DNA from: Novilysobacter selenitireducens
Lineage (GTDB): Bacteria; Pseudomonadota; Gammaproteobacteria; Xanthomonadales; Xanthomonadaceae
DNA length: 64,000 nt
Assembly: GCF_020026895.1 (NCBI RefSeq)
Contig: NZ_JAINZW010000004.1
Coordinates: 1 to 64,000, forward strand
Direction: 5' to 3'
Positions 38,816 to 48,091 of the stretch are shown piece by piece (position 1 is the first letter of the stretch; the number at the start of each line of letters is the position of its first letter). The position numbers and the translations under genes were made by a program. Under the pieces are notes generated by a model. That model saw only the letters and a list, made by a program, of their open reading frames with translations, was not told where the DNA came from and did no database searches.

Positions 38816-40516
38816 ATGTGCTCGATCCTCGGCCTGTTCGACCTGCAACCCGGCGACGACCTGCCGCGCCTGCGCCGGCACGCGCTGGAACTCTCGCAAC
38901 GCCAGCGCCACCGCGGCCCGGACTGGAGCGGCGTGCATGCCGACGAGGGCGCGATCCTGGTGCACGAGCGCCTGGCCATCGTCGACCCGGCCGGCGGGTC
39001 GCAGCCGCTGCGCTCCAGCGATGGCGCGCTGGTGCTGGCGGTCAACGGCGAGATCTACAACCATTGCGAGCTGGAGCAGGGGCTGGCGACGCCGTACGAG
39101 TTCCAGACCGGTTCGGACTGCGAGGTGATCAACGCGCTGTACGCGCAGCACCGCGACGGCGAACCGGCCGGTTGGCTGGACCGGCTCAACGGCATCTTTG
39201 CCTTCGCGTTGTGGGACCGTGCCCGCGGCCGCTACCTCATCGCGCGCGACCCCATGGGCGTGGTACCGCTGTACTGGGGCCACGACGGCAGCGGACGGCT
39301 GTGGGTGGCCTCGGAGATGAAGGCGCTGGTCGGCACCTGCGGGGACGTCGCGCCGTTTCCGCCCGGCCACGTGTTCGACAGCGCGACGGGCGAGCTGCGC
39401 CGCTGGTACACGCGGGACTGGCGCGAATACGACGCGGTGCAGGGCGTCACCGTCACGCCCGCCGACCTGCGCGAGGCCTTCGAGCGCGCGGTGCACCGGC
39501 AGATGATGAGCGACGTGCCGTATGGCGTGCTGCTGTCGGGTGGGCTGGACTCCTCGCTGGTCGCGGCCGTGGCCGCGCGCTATGCGCGGCGCCGCATCGA
39601 GGACAACGACAACTCCGAGGCATGGTGGCCGCGGCTGCATTCCTTCGCCATCGGCCTGGAGGGTTCGCCCGACCTCGCCGCCGCGGAGGTCGCCGCCGAG
39701 GCACTGGGCACGGTGCACCACGGTTTCACCTACACCTTCGAGGAGGGCGTCGATGCGCTGCCCGACGTCATCCGCCACATCGAAACCTACGACGTGACCA
39801 CCATCCGCGCGTCCACGCCGATGTTCCTGCTGGCGCGGCGCATCAAGGCGATGGGCGTGAAGATGGTGCTGTCGGGCGAGGGCAGCGATGAAATCTTCGG
39901 TGGCTACCTGTACTTCCACAAGGCACCCAACGCACGCGAGTTCCACGAGGAGCTGGTGCGCAAGCTCGATGCGCTGCACTTCTACGATTGCCTGCGCGCC
40001 AACAAGTCGATGATGGCGTGGGGGGTGGAGCCGCGCGTGCCGTTCCTGGACGTCGAATTCCTGGACGTGGCGATGCGCATGGACGCGCAGGCCAAGATGG
40101 CCGGCGTGGACGCAGCGGGCCGCCGACGCATCGAGAAGGCGGTGCTGCGCGAGGCGTTCGAGGGCTACCTGCCCGAGTCGATCCTGTGGCGGCAGAAGGA
40201 GCAGTTCAGCGACGGCGTTGGCTACGGCTGGATCGACGGGCTCAAGGCGCACGCGGCCGAGCACGTCAGCGACCGCGAGTTCGCCGCCGCGGCCAGCCGG
40301 TTCCCGGTGAATACGCCGCAGACGAAGGAGGCGTACTTCTACCGCCGCATCTTCGAGCGCAGCTTCCCCGGCGAGGCCTGCGCGCAGACGGTGCCCGGCG
40401 GCAAGTCGATCGCGTGCTCCTCGCCGGCGGCAATCGCGTGGGACGCCGCCTTCGCCAACGCCGCCGACCCCTCGGGCCGCGCCGTGGCAGGCGTCCACCA
40501 GGCCGCGCTGGCTTAA
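38816..40516 (+). CDS. asnB: Asparagine synthase (glutamine-hydrolysing)
   Basis: A 566-residue class B synthetase that makes asparagine from aspartate, ATP and glutamine. Cys2 (MCSILGLF) is the N-terminal nucleophile of the glutaminase domain, with NGEIYNH following. The synthetase domain has the PPi-loop LSGGLDSSLVAAV near residue 240 and later SGEGSDEIFGGYLYF. Length is close to E. coli AsnB. Downstream is a gap with repeats, so it is probably a single-gene unit. Expression is likely controlled by the leader attenuator described just upstream. Confidence 0.97.
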   Translation: MCSILGLFDLQPGDDLPRLRRHALELSQRQRHRGPDWSGVHADEGAILVHERLAIVDPAGGSQPLRSSDGALVLAVNGEIYNHCELEQGLATPYEFQTGSDCEVINALYAQHRDGEPAGWLDRLNGIFAFALWDRARGRYLIARDPMGVVPLYWGHDGSGRLWVASEMKALVGTCGDVAPFPPGHVFDSATGELRRWYTRDWREYDAVQGVTVTPADLREAFERAVHRQMMSDVPYGVLLSGGLDSSLVAAVAARYARRRIEDNDNSEAWWPRLHSFAIGLEGSPDLAAAEVAAEALGTVHHGFTYTFEEGVDALPDVIRHIETYDVTTIRASTPMFLLARRIKAMGVKMVLSGEGSDEIFGGYLYFHKAPNAREFHEELVRKLDALHFYDCLRANKSMMAWGVEPRVPFLDVEFLDVAMRMDAQAKMAGVDAAGRRRIEKAVLREAFEGYLPESILWRQKEQFSDGVGYGWIDGLKAHAAEHVSDREFAAAASRFPVNTPQTKEAYFYRRIFERSFPGEACAQTVPGGKSIACSSPAAIAWDAAFANAADPSGRAVAGVHQAALA

Positions 40517-40604
40517 ACCGTAGCCCGGATAAGCGCAGCGCATCCGGGGTACCGCGTCGGTGTCCCATCCCGGGTGCGGCCTTGGGCCTTACCCGGGCTA
40601 CGAC
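40517..40604. repeat. GTAGCCCGG-type inverted repeat after asnB
   Basis: Starts CCGTAGCCCGGATAAGCGCA and ends ACCCGGGCTACGA, giving about 12-bp imperfect inverted ends. It is the longer copy of the element at 34680-34742 and may act as the 3' end structure of the asnB transcript. Confidence 0.75.
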
Positions 40605-40624
40605 CTTCGGCCACTAAGGTCCCT

Positions 40625-40691
40625 GTAGGAGCGACGTAAGTTGCGACCCGCGCTGCACGGGGAGTCCGGTCGCGACCTGCGTCGCTCCTAC
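40625..40691. repeat. Inverted pair of core-A elements
   Basis: Core A forward (40625-40646, one base changed) and core A reverse (40670-40691, one base changed), between asnB and the DUF808 gene. Confidence 0.88.
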
Positions 40692-40787
40692 AAGGGGGCC
40701 CGCATCGCCGGCGACTGCGCTGTCTACGCCCGTGCACACCCGTTGGGCCACAATGCGCGCCCACTCCTGCTGACTGATGGAACGCCC

Positions 40788-41708
40788 ATGGCCGGTGCCA
40801 GCCTGTTGACCCTGCTCGACGACATCGCCAGCGTGCTGGACGACGTCGCCATCCTCACCAAGCTGGCGACCAAGAAGACGGCCGGCGTGCTGGGCGACGA
40901 CCTGGCGCTCAACGCGCAGCAGGTCACCGGGGTGAAGGCGGCGCGGGAGCTGCCGGTGGTCTGGGCGGTCGCCAAGGGCTCGTTCAAGAACAAGGCCATC
41001 CTGGTGCCGGCGGCGCTGGCTATCAGTGCGTGGCTGCCGGTGCTCATCACGCCGCTGATGATGATCGGTGGCACGTACCTGGTGTACGAGGGCGCGGAGA
41101 AGCTGGTGCATCGCTTCCTGCACTCGCGCGAGGAGGATGCCAGGCACCACGACGAACTCGTCAAGGCGGTGGCCGACGAGCAGGTCGACCTGGTCGCGTT
41201 CGAGAAGGACAAGATCAAGGGCGCCATCCGCACCGACTTCATCCTGTCGGCGGAGATCATCGTGCTGTCGCTGGGCGTGGTCGAAGCGCAGCCGTTTACC
41301 CAGCAGGCGTTGGTGCTGGTGGTGATCGCGCTGGGCATGACCGTGGGCGTCTACGGACTGGTCGCAGGCATCGTGAAGCTCGACGACGCGGGCATGCACC
41401 TGGCACGAAAGGAAGGCGCGACTGCCGCGCTGGGCCGCGGCATCCTCTACACCGCGCCGTGGCTGATGAAGTTCCTGTCGGTCGCCGGCACCGCGGCCAT
41501 GTTCCTGGTGGGTGGCGGCATCCTCGTGCACGCGATCCCGGTGCTCGCCCACTGGGTGGAAGACGTGGTGCCATCGGGCATCGCCGGCACCCTGCTTTCG
41601 GCCCTGGCCAATGCGGTGGTGGGCGTCGTCGTGGGCGCGGTGGTCGTCGGCGTGGTCACCCTCGTCAAGAAGATGCGTGGTGGCGACAAGGTTGAGGCGC
41701 CGCATTGA
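40788..41708 (+). CDS. DUF808 (YedI-like) inner-membrane protein
   Basis: A 306-residue integral membrane protein of the DUF808 family. The N-terminus MAGASLLTLLDDIASVLDDVA and the following TKKTAGVLGDDLALNAQQVTG are close to the family consensus. Several hydrophobic segments follow (about 80-110, 185-235 and 235-300). Function is unknown in all relatives. The ATG at 40788 is chosen because it begins the conserved N-terminus; the open frame upstream is repeat sequence. Confidence 0.92.
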   Translation: MAGASLLTLLDDIASVLDDVAILTKLATKKTAGVLGDDLALNAQQVTGVKAARELPVVWAVAKGSFKNKAILVPAALAISAWLPVLITPLMMIGGTYLVYEGAEKLVHRFLHSREEDARHHDELVKAVADEQVDLVAFEKDKIKGAIRTDFILSAEIIVLSLGVVEAQPFTQQALVLVVIALGMTVGVYGLVAGIVKLDDAGMHLARKEGATAALGRGILYTAPWLMKFLSVAGTAAMFLVGGGILVHAIPVLAHWVEDVVPSGIAGTLLSALANAVVGVVVGAVVVGVVTLVKKMRGGDKVEAPH

Positions 41709-41730
41709 TGCGCGTCTCGCCCTGACCTCT

Positions 41731-41825
41731 GTAGGAGCGGCTTCAGCCGCGATTCGTTGAACCGGCGATGCGACTGGCTGTGCCCGGCTCTACATACCTG
41801 AGATCGCGGCTGAAGCCGCTCCTAC
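41731..41825. repeat. Inverted pair of core-G elements
   Basis: Core G forward (41731-41752) and core G reverse (41804-41825) fill the gap between two convergent genes (DUF808 and the methyltransferase). Confidence 0.9.
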
Positions 41826-41836
41826 AAATGCGGTGT

Positions 41837-42493
41837 TCAGCGGCGCTGCAGGCGGTAGGCCACGGTCTCGAGCGACGTCACGCCTTCCGTGACGAATCCC
41901 GGCTGCGAATCCAGGATGTCGCGCCGTTCGAGCAGCTCGACCGTCCAGTCCCGGCCGTACAGGTCGCGCACTTCGTCCTCGCCGACGGGAAACGGCGGGC
42001 CGGCCTTTTCGTGCGGCGGGTACTCCAGCGTGACCAGCAGGCCGCGACACCCCGACGGCAGGCGCGCGTACAACTCATGGACATAGCGGCGCCGCAGGTC
42101 GGGTGGCAGGGCGATCAGCGCGGCGCGGTCGAACACGCCTTCGCAACCCGCCAACGCCTCCGCGTCCAGGTCGAATGCATCGCCCTGGATGAGTTCGATC
42201 GGCCCCGCCGTGTAGTGAAACCCATGGCGCGACTCGCGACGTTCGGGCGTCGAGCCGTGCTCGTCGAAAAACGCCTCGACCGCCTGGCGCGACAGCTCCA
42301 CGCCAAGCACCCGGTACCCCTGCGCTGCCAGCCAGAGCATGTCCAGCGACTTTCCGGCCAGCGGAACGAAGATACGGGTGCCGCCGGGCAGCCCGAGCCC
42401 CGGCCAGTGCTCCATCAGCAGTGGGGTAGGCGCGTCCTGGTGGAAGCCGATGCGGTTCTCGGACCAGCGCTGGAGCCAGAAGTCGGGGTGCAT
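41837..42493 (-). CDS. tpm: Thiopurine S-methyltransferase-like protein
   Basis: A 218-residue SAM-dependent methyltransferase. The N-terminus FWLQRWSENRIGFHQD, the SAM motif IFVPLAGKSLDMLWLAAQGY and GVELSRQAVEAFF are typical of bacterial TPMT, which methylates thiopurines and, in some bacteria, selenium or tellurium oxyanions. It reads convergently with the DUF808 gene. A GTCATTCCC-type repeat lies just upstream, so its promoter region is short. Confidence 0.93.
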   Translation of the reverse strand: MHPDFWLQRWSENRIGFHQDAPTPLLMEHWPGLGLPGGTRIFVPLAGKSLDMLWLAAQGYRVLGVELSRQAVEAFFDEHGSTPERRESRHGFHYTAGPIELIQGDAFDLDAEALAGCEGVFDRAALIALPPDLRRRYVHELYARLPSGCRGLLVTLEYPPHEKAGPPFPVGEDEVRDLYGRDWTVELLERRDILDSQPGFVTEGVTSLETVAYRLQRR

Positions 42494-42514
42494 GGCGTTC
42501 CTTTGATCCTGCTA

Positions 42515-42540
42515 GTCATTCCCGCGAAGGCGGGAATGAC
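42515..42540. repeat. GTCATTCCCGCG palindromic repeat
   Basis: A 26-bp near-perfect palindrome, GTCATTCCCGCG with its mirror after AA, of a type scattered in many proteobacterial genomes. It lies 31 bp beyond the parC stop and could serve as its 3' end. Confidence 0.85.
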
Positions 42541-42570
42541 GGACTCAAAGCCTGACCGTCGATCAGGCCG

Positions 42571-44814
42571 TCATTCGACGGCCAAACCTTCGACTTTTTG
42601 CCAACCTCTCGGCAACAGCCCTCCGCGCGTCGCGCGGCTGCCGACGTAGGCGTCCAGGTCCTTCCACGACAGGGTCATGGTGCGCGCACCCGACTTCACC
42701 GACAGCGTCGCACCCGGCGACACCACGGCCACGGCCACCACGCGCTCGGTGCCGAGCTTGGCCTTGGGGATGTCGATCAGCTTGTTGCCCTTGCCCTTGT
42801 CGAGTTCCGGCAGCTCCGCCACCGGGAAGGCCAGCAGGTGGCCGGCGCTGGTGGCGACGACCACGCGGTCGGCCTCGACATCGGCGACGGCGGCGGGCTG
42901 GACGACCTTGGCGTTGGGCGTCAGCGACAGCATCGCCTTGCCGGCCTTGTTTCGGCCCACCAGGTTCTCGAAGCGGGTGACGAAGCCGTAGCCGTGGCTG
43001 CTCGCCAGCACGAAGCGGGTATCGGGCTCGCCACTGGCGACGGCCTGGAACGAGGCGCCCGGCGCCGGCGAGAAGCGGCCGGTCAGCGGCTCGCCATTGC
43101 CGCGTGCCGACGGCAGGCCGTGCACCAGGGTCGAGTAGGCGCGGCCGGTGGAGTCCAGGAACGCCACCTGCTGCGTGCTGCGCGCACGCGCGAACGCCAA
43201 CAGCGCGTCGCCATCGCGGTAGCTGAGGCCGGCCGCATCGACGTCGCCGCCTTTGGCCGCGCGCACCCAGCCCTTCTCGCTGAGCACCACCGTCATCGGC
43301 TCGCTCGGCACCAGCTCGGTCTCGCTCAGCGCCTGCGCCGCGCCGCGCGCGACCAGCGGCGAGCGGCGGGCGTCGCCGAATTTCTTCGCGTCCGCCAGCA
43401 GTTCGTCCTTGATCAGCTTCTTGAGCTTGGCCTTGCTGCCGAGCGTGGCGACCAGGCGGTCGCGCTCCTTCGCCAGCTCGTCCTGCTCACCACGGATCTT
43501 CATCTCCTCCAGCCGCGCCAGCTGGCGCAGGCGGGTCTCGAGGATGTAGTCGACCTGATCGTCGGACAGCTTGAAGCGCGCCTGCAGCACCGGGCGCGGC
43601 TCGTCCTCGCTGCGGATGATGCGGATCACCTCGTCCAGGTTGAGGAAGGCGACCAGCAGGCCCTCCAGCAGGTGCATGCGGCGCTCGACCTTGTCGAGGC
43701 GGTGCTTGAGGCGGCGGGTGACGGTATCGCTGCGGAAGGTCAGCCACTCGGCGAGGAATGCCTTGAGACCTTTCACCTGCGGGCGGCCGTCCAACCCGAT
43801 CACGTTGAAGTTGACCCGGTAGCTCTTCTCCAGGTCGGTGGTCGCGAACAGGTGGCCCATCAGCTGGTCGATGTCGACACGGTTGCTGCGCGGCACCAGC
43901 ACGATGCGGGTGGGGTTGGCGTGGTCGGACTCGTCGCGGATGTCCTCCAGCCACGGCAGCTTCTTGGCCCGCATCTGGCTGGCGATCTGCTCGATCACCT
44001 TGCCGGGCGAGGCCTGGTGCGGCAGCGCGGTGACGACGATGTTGGTGCCGTCCTTCTCGTAGATGGCGCGGGCGCGGACGCTGCCGTGGCCGGTCTCGTA
44101 CATCTGCAGCAGGTCGGCGCGCGGGGTGATGATCTCCGCCGCGGTCGGGTAGTCCGGGCCCAGCACGTGCTCGCACAGGTCGCGCGTGGTGGCGTCCGGA
44201 TCGTCGAGCAGGCGCACGCAGGCGCTGACGACCTCGTTGAGGTTGTGCGGCGGCACGTCGGTCGCCATGCCCACGGCAATGCCGGTGGTGCCGTTGAGCA
44301 GCAGGTGGGGCAGCCGCGCCGGCATCCACGAGGGTTCTTCCAGCGTGCCGTCGAAGTTGGGGTCCCAATCGACGGTGCCGTGCGCCAGCTCGCCCAGCAG
44401 CACCTCGGCGATCGGCGTCAGGCGCGACTCGGTGTAGCGCATCGCCGCGAACGACTTGGGGTCGTCCGACGAGCCGAAGTTGCCTTGGCCTTCCACCAGC
44501 GGGTAGCGGTACGAGAACGGCTGCGCCATCAGCACCATCGCCTCGTAGCACGCGCTGTCGCCATGCGGGTGGAACTTGCCGATCACATCACCGATCGTGC
44601 GCGCGGACTTCTTGGGCTTGGCCGTGGCGTTGAGCCCCAGTTCGCTCATCGCGTAGATGATGCGGCGCTGCACGGGCTTGAGGCCGTCGCCGATGAAGGG
44701 CAGGGCGCGGTCGAGCACCACGTACATCGAGTAATCGAGGTAGGCGCGCTCGGCGTACTCGCGCAGCGGGATGGTCTCGAAGCCGTGGAAGGCCGGGCGT
44801 ACGGGGTCGGTCAT
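42571..44814 (-). CDS. parC: DNA topoisomerase IV subunit A
   Basis: A 747-residue type IIA topoisomerase subunit that unlinks daughter chromosomes. It has the [13 protein letters not shown] and [17 protein letters not shown] motifs, including the quinolone-resistance region with Ser and Glu positions, and the active-site Tyr in AAMRYTE. A C-terminal blade domain replaces the GyrA box. The start [20 protein letters not shown] matches the ParC family. parE is not in the window. Confidence 0.97.
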   Translation of the reverse strand: MTDPVRPAFHGFETIPLREYAERAYLDYSMYVVLDRALPFIGDGLKPVQRRIIYAMSELGLNATAKPKKSARTIGDVIGKFHPHGDSACYEAMVLMAQPFSYRYPLVEGQGNFGSSDDPKSFAAMRYTESRLTPIAEVLLGELAHGTVDWDPNFDGTLEEPSWMPARLPHLLLNGTTGIAVGMATDVPPHNLNEVVSACVRLLDDPDATTRDLCEHVLGPDYPTAAEIITPRADLLQMYETGHGSVRARAIYEKDGTNIVVTALPHQASPGKVIEQIASQMRAKKLPWLEDIRDESDHANPTRIVLVPRSNRVDIDQLMGHLFATTDLEKSYRVNFNVIGLDGRPQVKGLKAFLAEWLTFRSDTVTRRLKHRLDKVERRMHLLEGLLVAFLNLDEVIRIIRSEDEPRPVLQARFKLSDDQVDYILETRLRQLARLEEMKIRGEQDELAKERDRLVATLGSKAKLKKLIKDELLADAKKFGDARRSPLVARGAAQALSETELVPSEPMTVVLSEKGWVRAAKGGDVDAAGLSYRDGDALLAFARARSTQQVAFLDSTGRAYSTLVHGLPSARGNGEPLTGRFSPAPGASFQAVASGEPDTRFVLASSHGYGFVTRFENLVGRNKAGKAMLSLTPNAKVVQPAAVADVEADRVVVATSAGHLLAFPVAELPELDKGKGNKLIDIPKAKLGTERVVAVAVVSPGATLSVKSGARTMTLSWKDLDAYVGSRATRGGLLPRGWQKVEGLAVE

Positions 44815-44871
44815 GGGATGCGGGGGAATTCCGGTCGGTTGCCGCGTGATTCTAGCGACGGGGGCGGGGGC

Positions 44872-45288
44872 TCAGCGGTGCAGGTCGCCGGCGGCTTCAG
44901 GCTGGTAGGCGATCGAGAGCGCGCGCAGTCGTACGTTGCGGCCGCTGGGGAGCGGCCATTCGATGGTGTCGCCGATGCGCAGGCCCAGCAGCGCACTGCC
45001 CACCGGGGCCAGTATCGAGACACGCCCGGCGCTGCCGTCCGCCTCGCGCGGGTAGACCAGCGTCATCTCATGCTCGGTGCCATCGGCCTCGTCCTTGAAG
45101 CGGGCCGTGGAGTTCATCGTGATCACGTCCGGCGGCATGTCGGCCGGTTCGCGGACCTCGGCGCGGTCCAGCTCGGCCTGCAGCCCGGTGGTGTCCACGC
45201 CGGCGGGCAGGGGGGCCTCCAGCAGTGCTTCGATCCGGTCGAAATCCAGGCGCGAAACCACGAGGGACGGCAACGGGGCGGCAGGCAT
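44872..45288 (-). CDS. rnk: Nucleoside diphosphate kinase regulator, GreA/GreB C-terminal family
   Basis: A 138-residue protein of the Rnk family, which binds RNA polymerase and resembles the GreA C-terminal domain. The N-terminus PSLVVSRLDFDRIEALLE and the C-terminal VYPREADGSAGRVSILAPVGSALLG region are typical. GGAG 7 bp upstream supports the start at 45288; an in-frame ATG at 45378 would read through a terminator-like hairpin and is rejected. It lies 57 bp upstream of parC on the same strand. Confidence 0.9.
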   Translation of the reverse strand: MPAAPLPSLVVSRLDFDRIEALLEAPLPAGVDTTGLQAELDRAEVREPADMPPDVITMNSTARFKDEADGTEHEMTLVYPREADGSAGRVSILAPVGSALLGLRIGDTIEWPLPSGRNVRLRALSIAYQPEAAGDLHR

Positions 45289-45306
45289 GGCATGACTCCA
45301 AAGGCC

Positions 45307-45343
45307 AAAAAAGTAAACGGGCGACACGCAGAGGCGTCGCCCG
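45307..45343 (-). promoter_or_regulatory. Terminator-like hairpin in the rnk leader
   Basis: On the minus strand the stem CGGGCGAC / GTCGCCCG is followed by TTTACTTTTTT and then, within about 19 bases, by the rnk start. No other gene ends here on that strand, so it may act as an attenuator; how it would be controlled is unknown. Confidence 0.5.
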
Positions 45344-45622
45344 GTCGGTGGGTGCAGCGACGTTAGCCCCGATACCACGTCGCTTCAAGCGCTCCATACC
45401 GGCGGCGACCTTCCGGGCCGCCGCCTGAATCCGGGCATCGGGCCCGGGCGTATCTGGCTTGACCTCCAGGTGAAGGATTCGCGCGTGTCGTACCTGTGCA
45501 TCGAGTTGCCAGCGGGCCTGCCGGCGCGCACGCCCCGCCGCGCGACGCATCGGGCCACCGCGGCGCGCCGGTCTTGGCTACACTCGCCGGCGATCAGCAA
45601 TGGAACCGGGGCCAGGACGGGA

Positions 45623-46195
45623 ATGGGCGAGACTCAGGCAGTGCAGGGCACCACCACCGCGGACCTGGCGCAGGCGCTGGCCGCCGTTGCCGGCGGCGAC
45701 CGCGGCGCGTTCGAGCGGGTCTACACCGCGACCTCGGCCAAGCTGTTCGGCGTGTGCCTGCGGGTGCTGCCGGACCGCGACGAGGCCGAGGACGTGTTGC
45801 AGGAGGTCTACGCCACCGTCTGGCGCAAGGCCGGCCAGTTCGATGCCAGCCGCGCCAGCCCGATCACCTGGCTGGCCATGATCGCCCGCAACAAGGCCAT
45901 CGACCGCCTGCGCGCCACGCCCGCCGCCGCCCGCACCGCCCCCATCGAGCTGGCCGAAACCGTGGCCGACCCGACCGCCTCGCCGGTGTCGGAGGCCGAG
46001 GCCGCCGTCGAGAACGCGCGCTTGGGGCACTGCATGGAGCAGCTCGAAGCGCGCCGCCGCTCGCTGATCCGCACTGCGTTCTTCGAAGGCGCCACCTATG
46101 AAGAGCTGGCGCGCCGCATCGGCTCGCCGATCGGTTCGGTCAAGAGCTGGATCCGGCGCGGCCTGATGCAGCTGCGCGCGTGCCTGGAGCAATGA
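45623..46195 (+). CDS. ECF RNA polymerase sigma factor (SigK/RpoE-like)
   Basis: A 190-residue ECF sigma factor. Region 2 (about 25-95) contains ATSAKLFGVCLRVLPDRDEAEDVLQEVYATVW; only parts are quoted, and the helix ITWLAMIARNKAIDRLR follows. Region 4 (about 130-185) has TYEELARRIGSPIGSVKSWIRRGL as its helix-turn-helix. The ATG at 45623 gives the usual length. It overlaps the anti-sigma gene by 4 bp (ATGA) and heads a lipid-modification operon, so it likely controls that operon and itself. Confidence 0.93.
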   Translation: MGETQAVQGTTTADLAQALAAVAGGDRGAFERVYTATSAKLFGVCLRVLPDRDEAEDVLQEVYATVWRKAGQFDASRASPITWLAMIARNKAIDRLRATPAAARTAPIELAETVADPTASPVSEAEAAVENARLGHCMEQLEARRRSLIRTAFFEGATYEELARRIGSPIGSVKSWIRRGLMQLRACLEQ

Positions 46196-46974
46196 ACATG
46201 CACGAGCGCGATTTCGAACAGTTCGACCAGGACCCGCCGGGCGACGACCTGCAGGCGGCCGAGTACGTGCTGGGCGTACAGCCGGCCGACGAGCGCCGCC
46301 GCAGCGAGGCGCGGATCGCAGCCGAGCCCGCGTTTGCCGACCTCGTCACCGCGTGGGAGCAGCGGTTCGCCGCGTTGATCGCCGAGATCGCACCGGTGCC
46401 GGTGCCCGCGCACCTGTGGCCACGCCTGCGCACCCGTCTGGGCTGGCTGGCCGTGGAAGGTGCCCGCGCGCCGCTGACGCAGCGCGTGTCGTTCTGGCGT
46501 GGGGCTACGGCCGCCGCCCTGGCGACCGCCGCCGTGCTGGCGGTCGTCGCCGTGTTGCGCCCGATGCCGGAACCCGCCCCGGTCGCGCCGCCCGTCGTGG
46601 TCGCGCCGGAGCCGGTCGAACCGCCGACCGAGCAGCCAAAGCCCGTGGTCGTGCTCGCGCGCGACGACGGCCAGACCGGCTGGCTGGCTGCGGTCGACGC
46701 CGGCGCAGGCGCCGTCACGATGACGCCGGTGCCGTCGCCTGCCGATCCTGGCGGCCGCGTCGGTGAGCTGTGGCTGATCCCCGAAGGCGGCGCGCCGCTG
46801 TCGCTGGGCTTCGTGTCCAACGAACGGGCGCACACGGTGGACGTGCCCGACGCGATGCGCGCGCACCTGGCGGTCGGTTCGACGCTGGCAATCACGCTGG
46901 AGCCGGAGGCCGGCATGCCGCATGCCACGCCGAGCGGCCCGGTGGTCGCGCAGGGCAGCATCCAGACGATCTGA
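46192..46974 (+). CDS. RskA-like anti-sigma factor
   Basis: A 260-residue predicted membrane-anchored anti-sigma factor. A cytosolic N-terminal part (residues 1-95) with AAEYVLGVQPADERRRSEARI, typical of RskA proteins, is followed by a membrane segment near 102-122. The periplasmic RskA domain ends with GELWLIPEGGAPLSLGFV and LAITLEPEAGMPHATPSGPV, the diagnostic C-terminal stretch. It has no ChrR-type zinc motif, so it differs from the singlet-oxygen sensor of comparable lipid clusters. The signal is unknown. RseP in this window could take part in its proteolysis; that is inference. Confidence 0.9.
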   Translation: MNMHERDFEQFDQDPPGDDLQAAEYVLGVQPADERRRSEARIAAEPAFADLVTAWEQRFAALIAEIAPVPVPAHLWPRLRTRLGWLAVEGARAPLTQRVSFWRGATAAALATAAVLAVVAVLRPMPEPAPVAPPVVVAPEPVEPPTEQPKPVVVLARDDGQTGWLAAVDAGAGAVTMTPVPSPADPGGRVGELWLIPEGGAPLSLGFVSNERAHTVDVPDAMRAHLAVGSTLAITLEPEAGMPHATPSGPVVAQGSIQTI

Positions 46975-47007
46975 GGTACGCGCTGCCCTCGTGCAGCGCC
47001 GAAGTCA

Positions 47008-47035
47008 CCGGATGCAGGCATCGGCCTGCATCCGG
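47008..47035 (+). promoter_or_regulatory. Perfect 12-bp hairpin in the operon
   Basis: CCGGATGCAGGC, loop ATCG, then the exact complement, between the anti-sigma and desaturase genes. No T tract follows, so it is not a standard terminator; an RNA-processing or translation-control role is possible. Confidence 0.55.
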
Positions 47036-47062
47036 ATGAACGGCCGGTCCGTATGTGCAGGC

Positions 47063-48088
47063 ATGGACTTGCCTGCAGCCCCGCCGAACCCCGCGACAGA
47101 CGCCGACGCCGAAACGTCCTCCGGCGCTGGATTCGTGGCGTACACGCCGCCCGCCGCGCCGGTCACGCCGCCGACCGGCGTGCTTGCGCGCATCCGCGCC
47201 TGGTTCGATACCAGCGGCGAAGTCGATGACGGTCCGGATGCCGACCGTGTCGATTGGTTGCGCGCCGTGCCCTTCATCGGTCTGCACCTGGCGTGCCTGG
47301 CGGTGTTCTGGGTCGGCGTGTCACCGGTCGCCGTCGCCGTGGCGGTGGCGCTGTACGCGGTGCGGATGTTCGCGCTGACCGGCTTCTACCATCGCTACTT
47401 CTCGCACCGGACCTTCCGCACCTCGCGCGCGATGCAGTTCGTGTTCGCACTGATCGGCGCGTCCAGCGTGCAGCGCGGACCGCTGTGGTGGGCCGCCCAC
47501 CACCGCAACCACCACCGTCACACCGAAACCGAACTCGATCCCCATTCGCCGACGGTGCATGGCTTCTGGCGCAGCCACGTGTTGTGGTTCCTGACGCCGC
47601 GCGGCTTCCGCACGCACTGGGAGCGCATCCCGGACCTTGCCGCCTACCCCGAGCTGCGCTGGCTGGACCGCTACGACACGCTGGTGCCGGTGCTGCTGGC
47701 GGGCGCGCTTTACGGGCTGGGCGCACTGCTGGAGTCCACGGCGCCGCAACTGGGCACCAGCGGCGGGCAGATGCTGGTCTGGGGCTTCTTCGTGTCGACC
47801 GTGGTGCTGTTCCACGCCACGGTCACCATCAACTCGCTGTCGCATGTCTACGGCTCGCGCCGGTTCGACACCCGGGACGACAGCCGCAACAACCTGTGGC
47901 TGGCGCTGATCACCTTCGGCGAGGGTTGGCACAACAACCACCACTTTTTCCCGGGCACGGCGCGGCAGGGCTTCCGCTGGTGGGAGATCGACCTGACCTG
48001 GTACGGCCTGCGCGCGTTGGCGGCCGTCGGCCTGGTGCGCGACCTCAAGCCGATCCCGGAGTGGGTACTGGCCAAGGCGAGGGCCTGA
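47063..48088 (+). CDS. Acyl-CoA/acyl-lipid fatty acid desaturase
   Basis: A 341-residue membrane di-iron desaturase of the delta-9 type. The three His boxes are HRYFSH, HHRNHHRH and HNNHH, with hydrophobic helices between and a disordered Pro/Ala-rich N-terminus. It introduces a double bond into saturated acyl chains with oxygen and an electron donor. The start at 47063 (MDLPAA) is chosen; 47036, right after the hairpin, is an alternative. It is 3 bp from the FAD oxidoreductase and supplies the double bond that CFA-type enzymes use. Confidence 0.92.
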   Translation: MDLPAAPPNPATDADAETSSGAGFVAYTPPAAPVTPPTGVLARIRAWFDTSGEVDDGPDADRVDWLRAVPFIGLHLACLAVFWVGVSPVAVAVAVALYAVRMFALTGFYHRYFSHRTFRTSRAMQFVFALIGASSVQRGPLWWAAHHRNHHRHTETELDPHSPTVHGFWRSHVLWFLTPRGFRTHWERIPDLAAYPELRWLDRYDTLVPVLLAGALYGLGALLESTAPQLGTSGGQMLVWGFFVSTVVLFHATVTINSLSHVYGSRRFDTRDDSRNNLWLALITFGEGWHNNHHFFPGTARQGFRWWEIDLTWYGLRALAAVGLVRDLKPIPEWVLAKARA

Positions 48089-48091
48089 GCG

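Noticed and set aside
42598-45366. 922-codon open frame opposite parC and rnk
   Set aside because: It spans two real genes and the gap between them, and has no motif.
45289-45378. Extended Rnk start at 45378
   Set aside because: The extension would be encoded across a terminator hairpin and T tract, and a good ribosome binding site lies before 45288.
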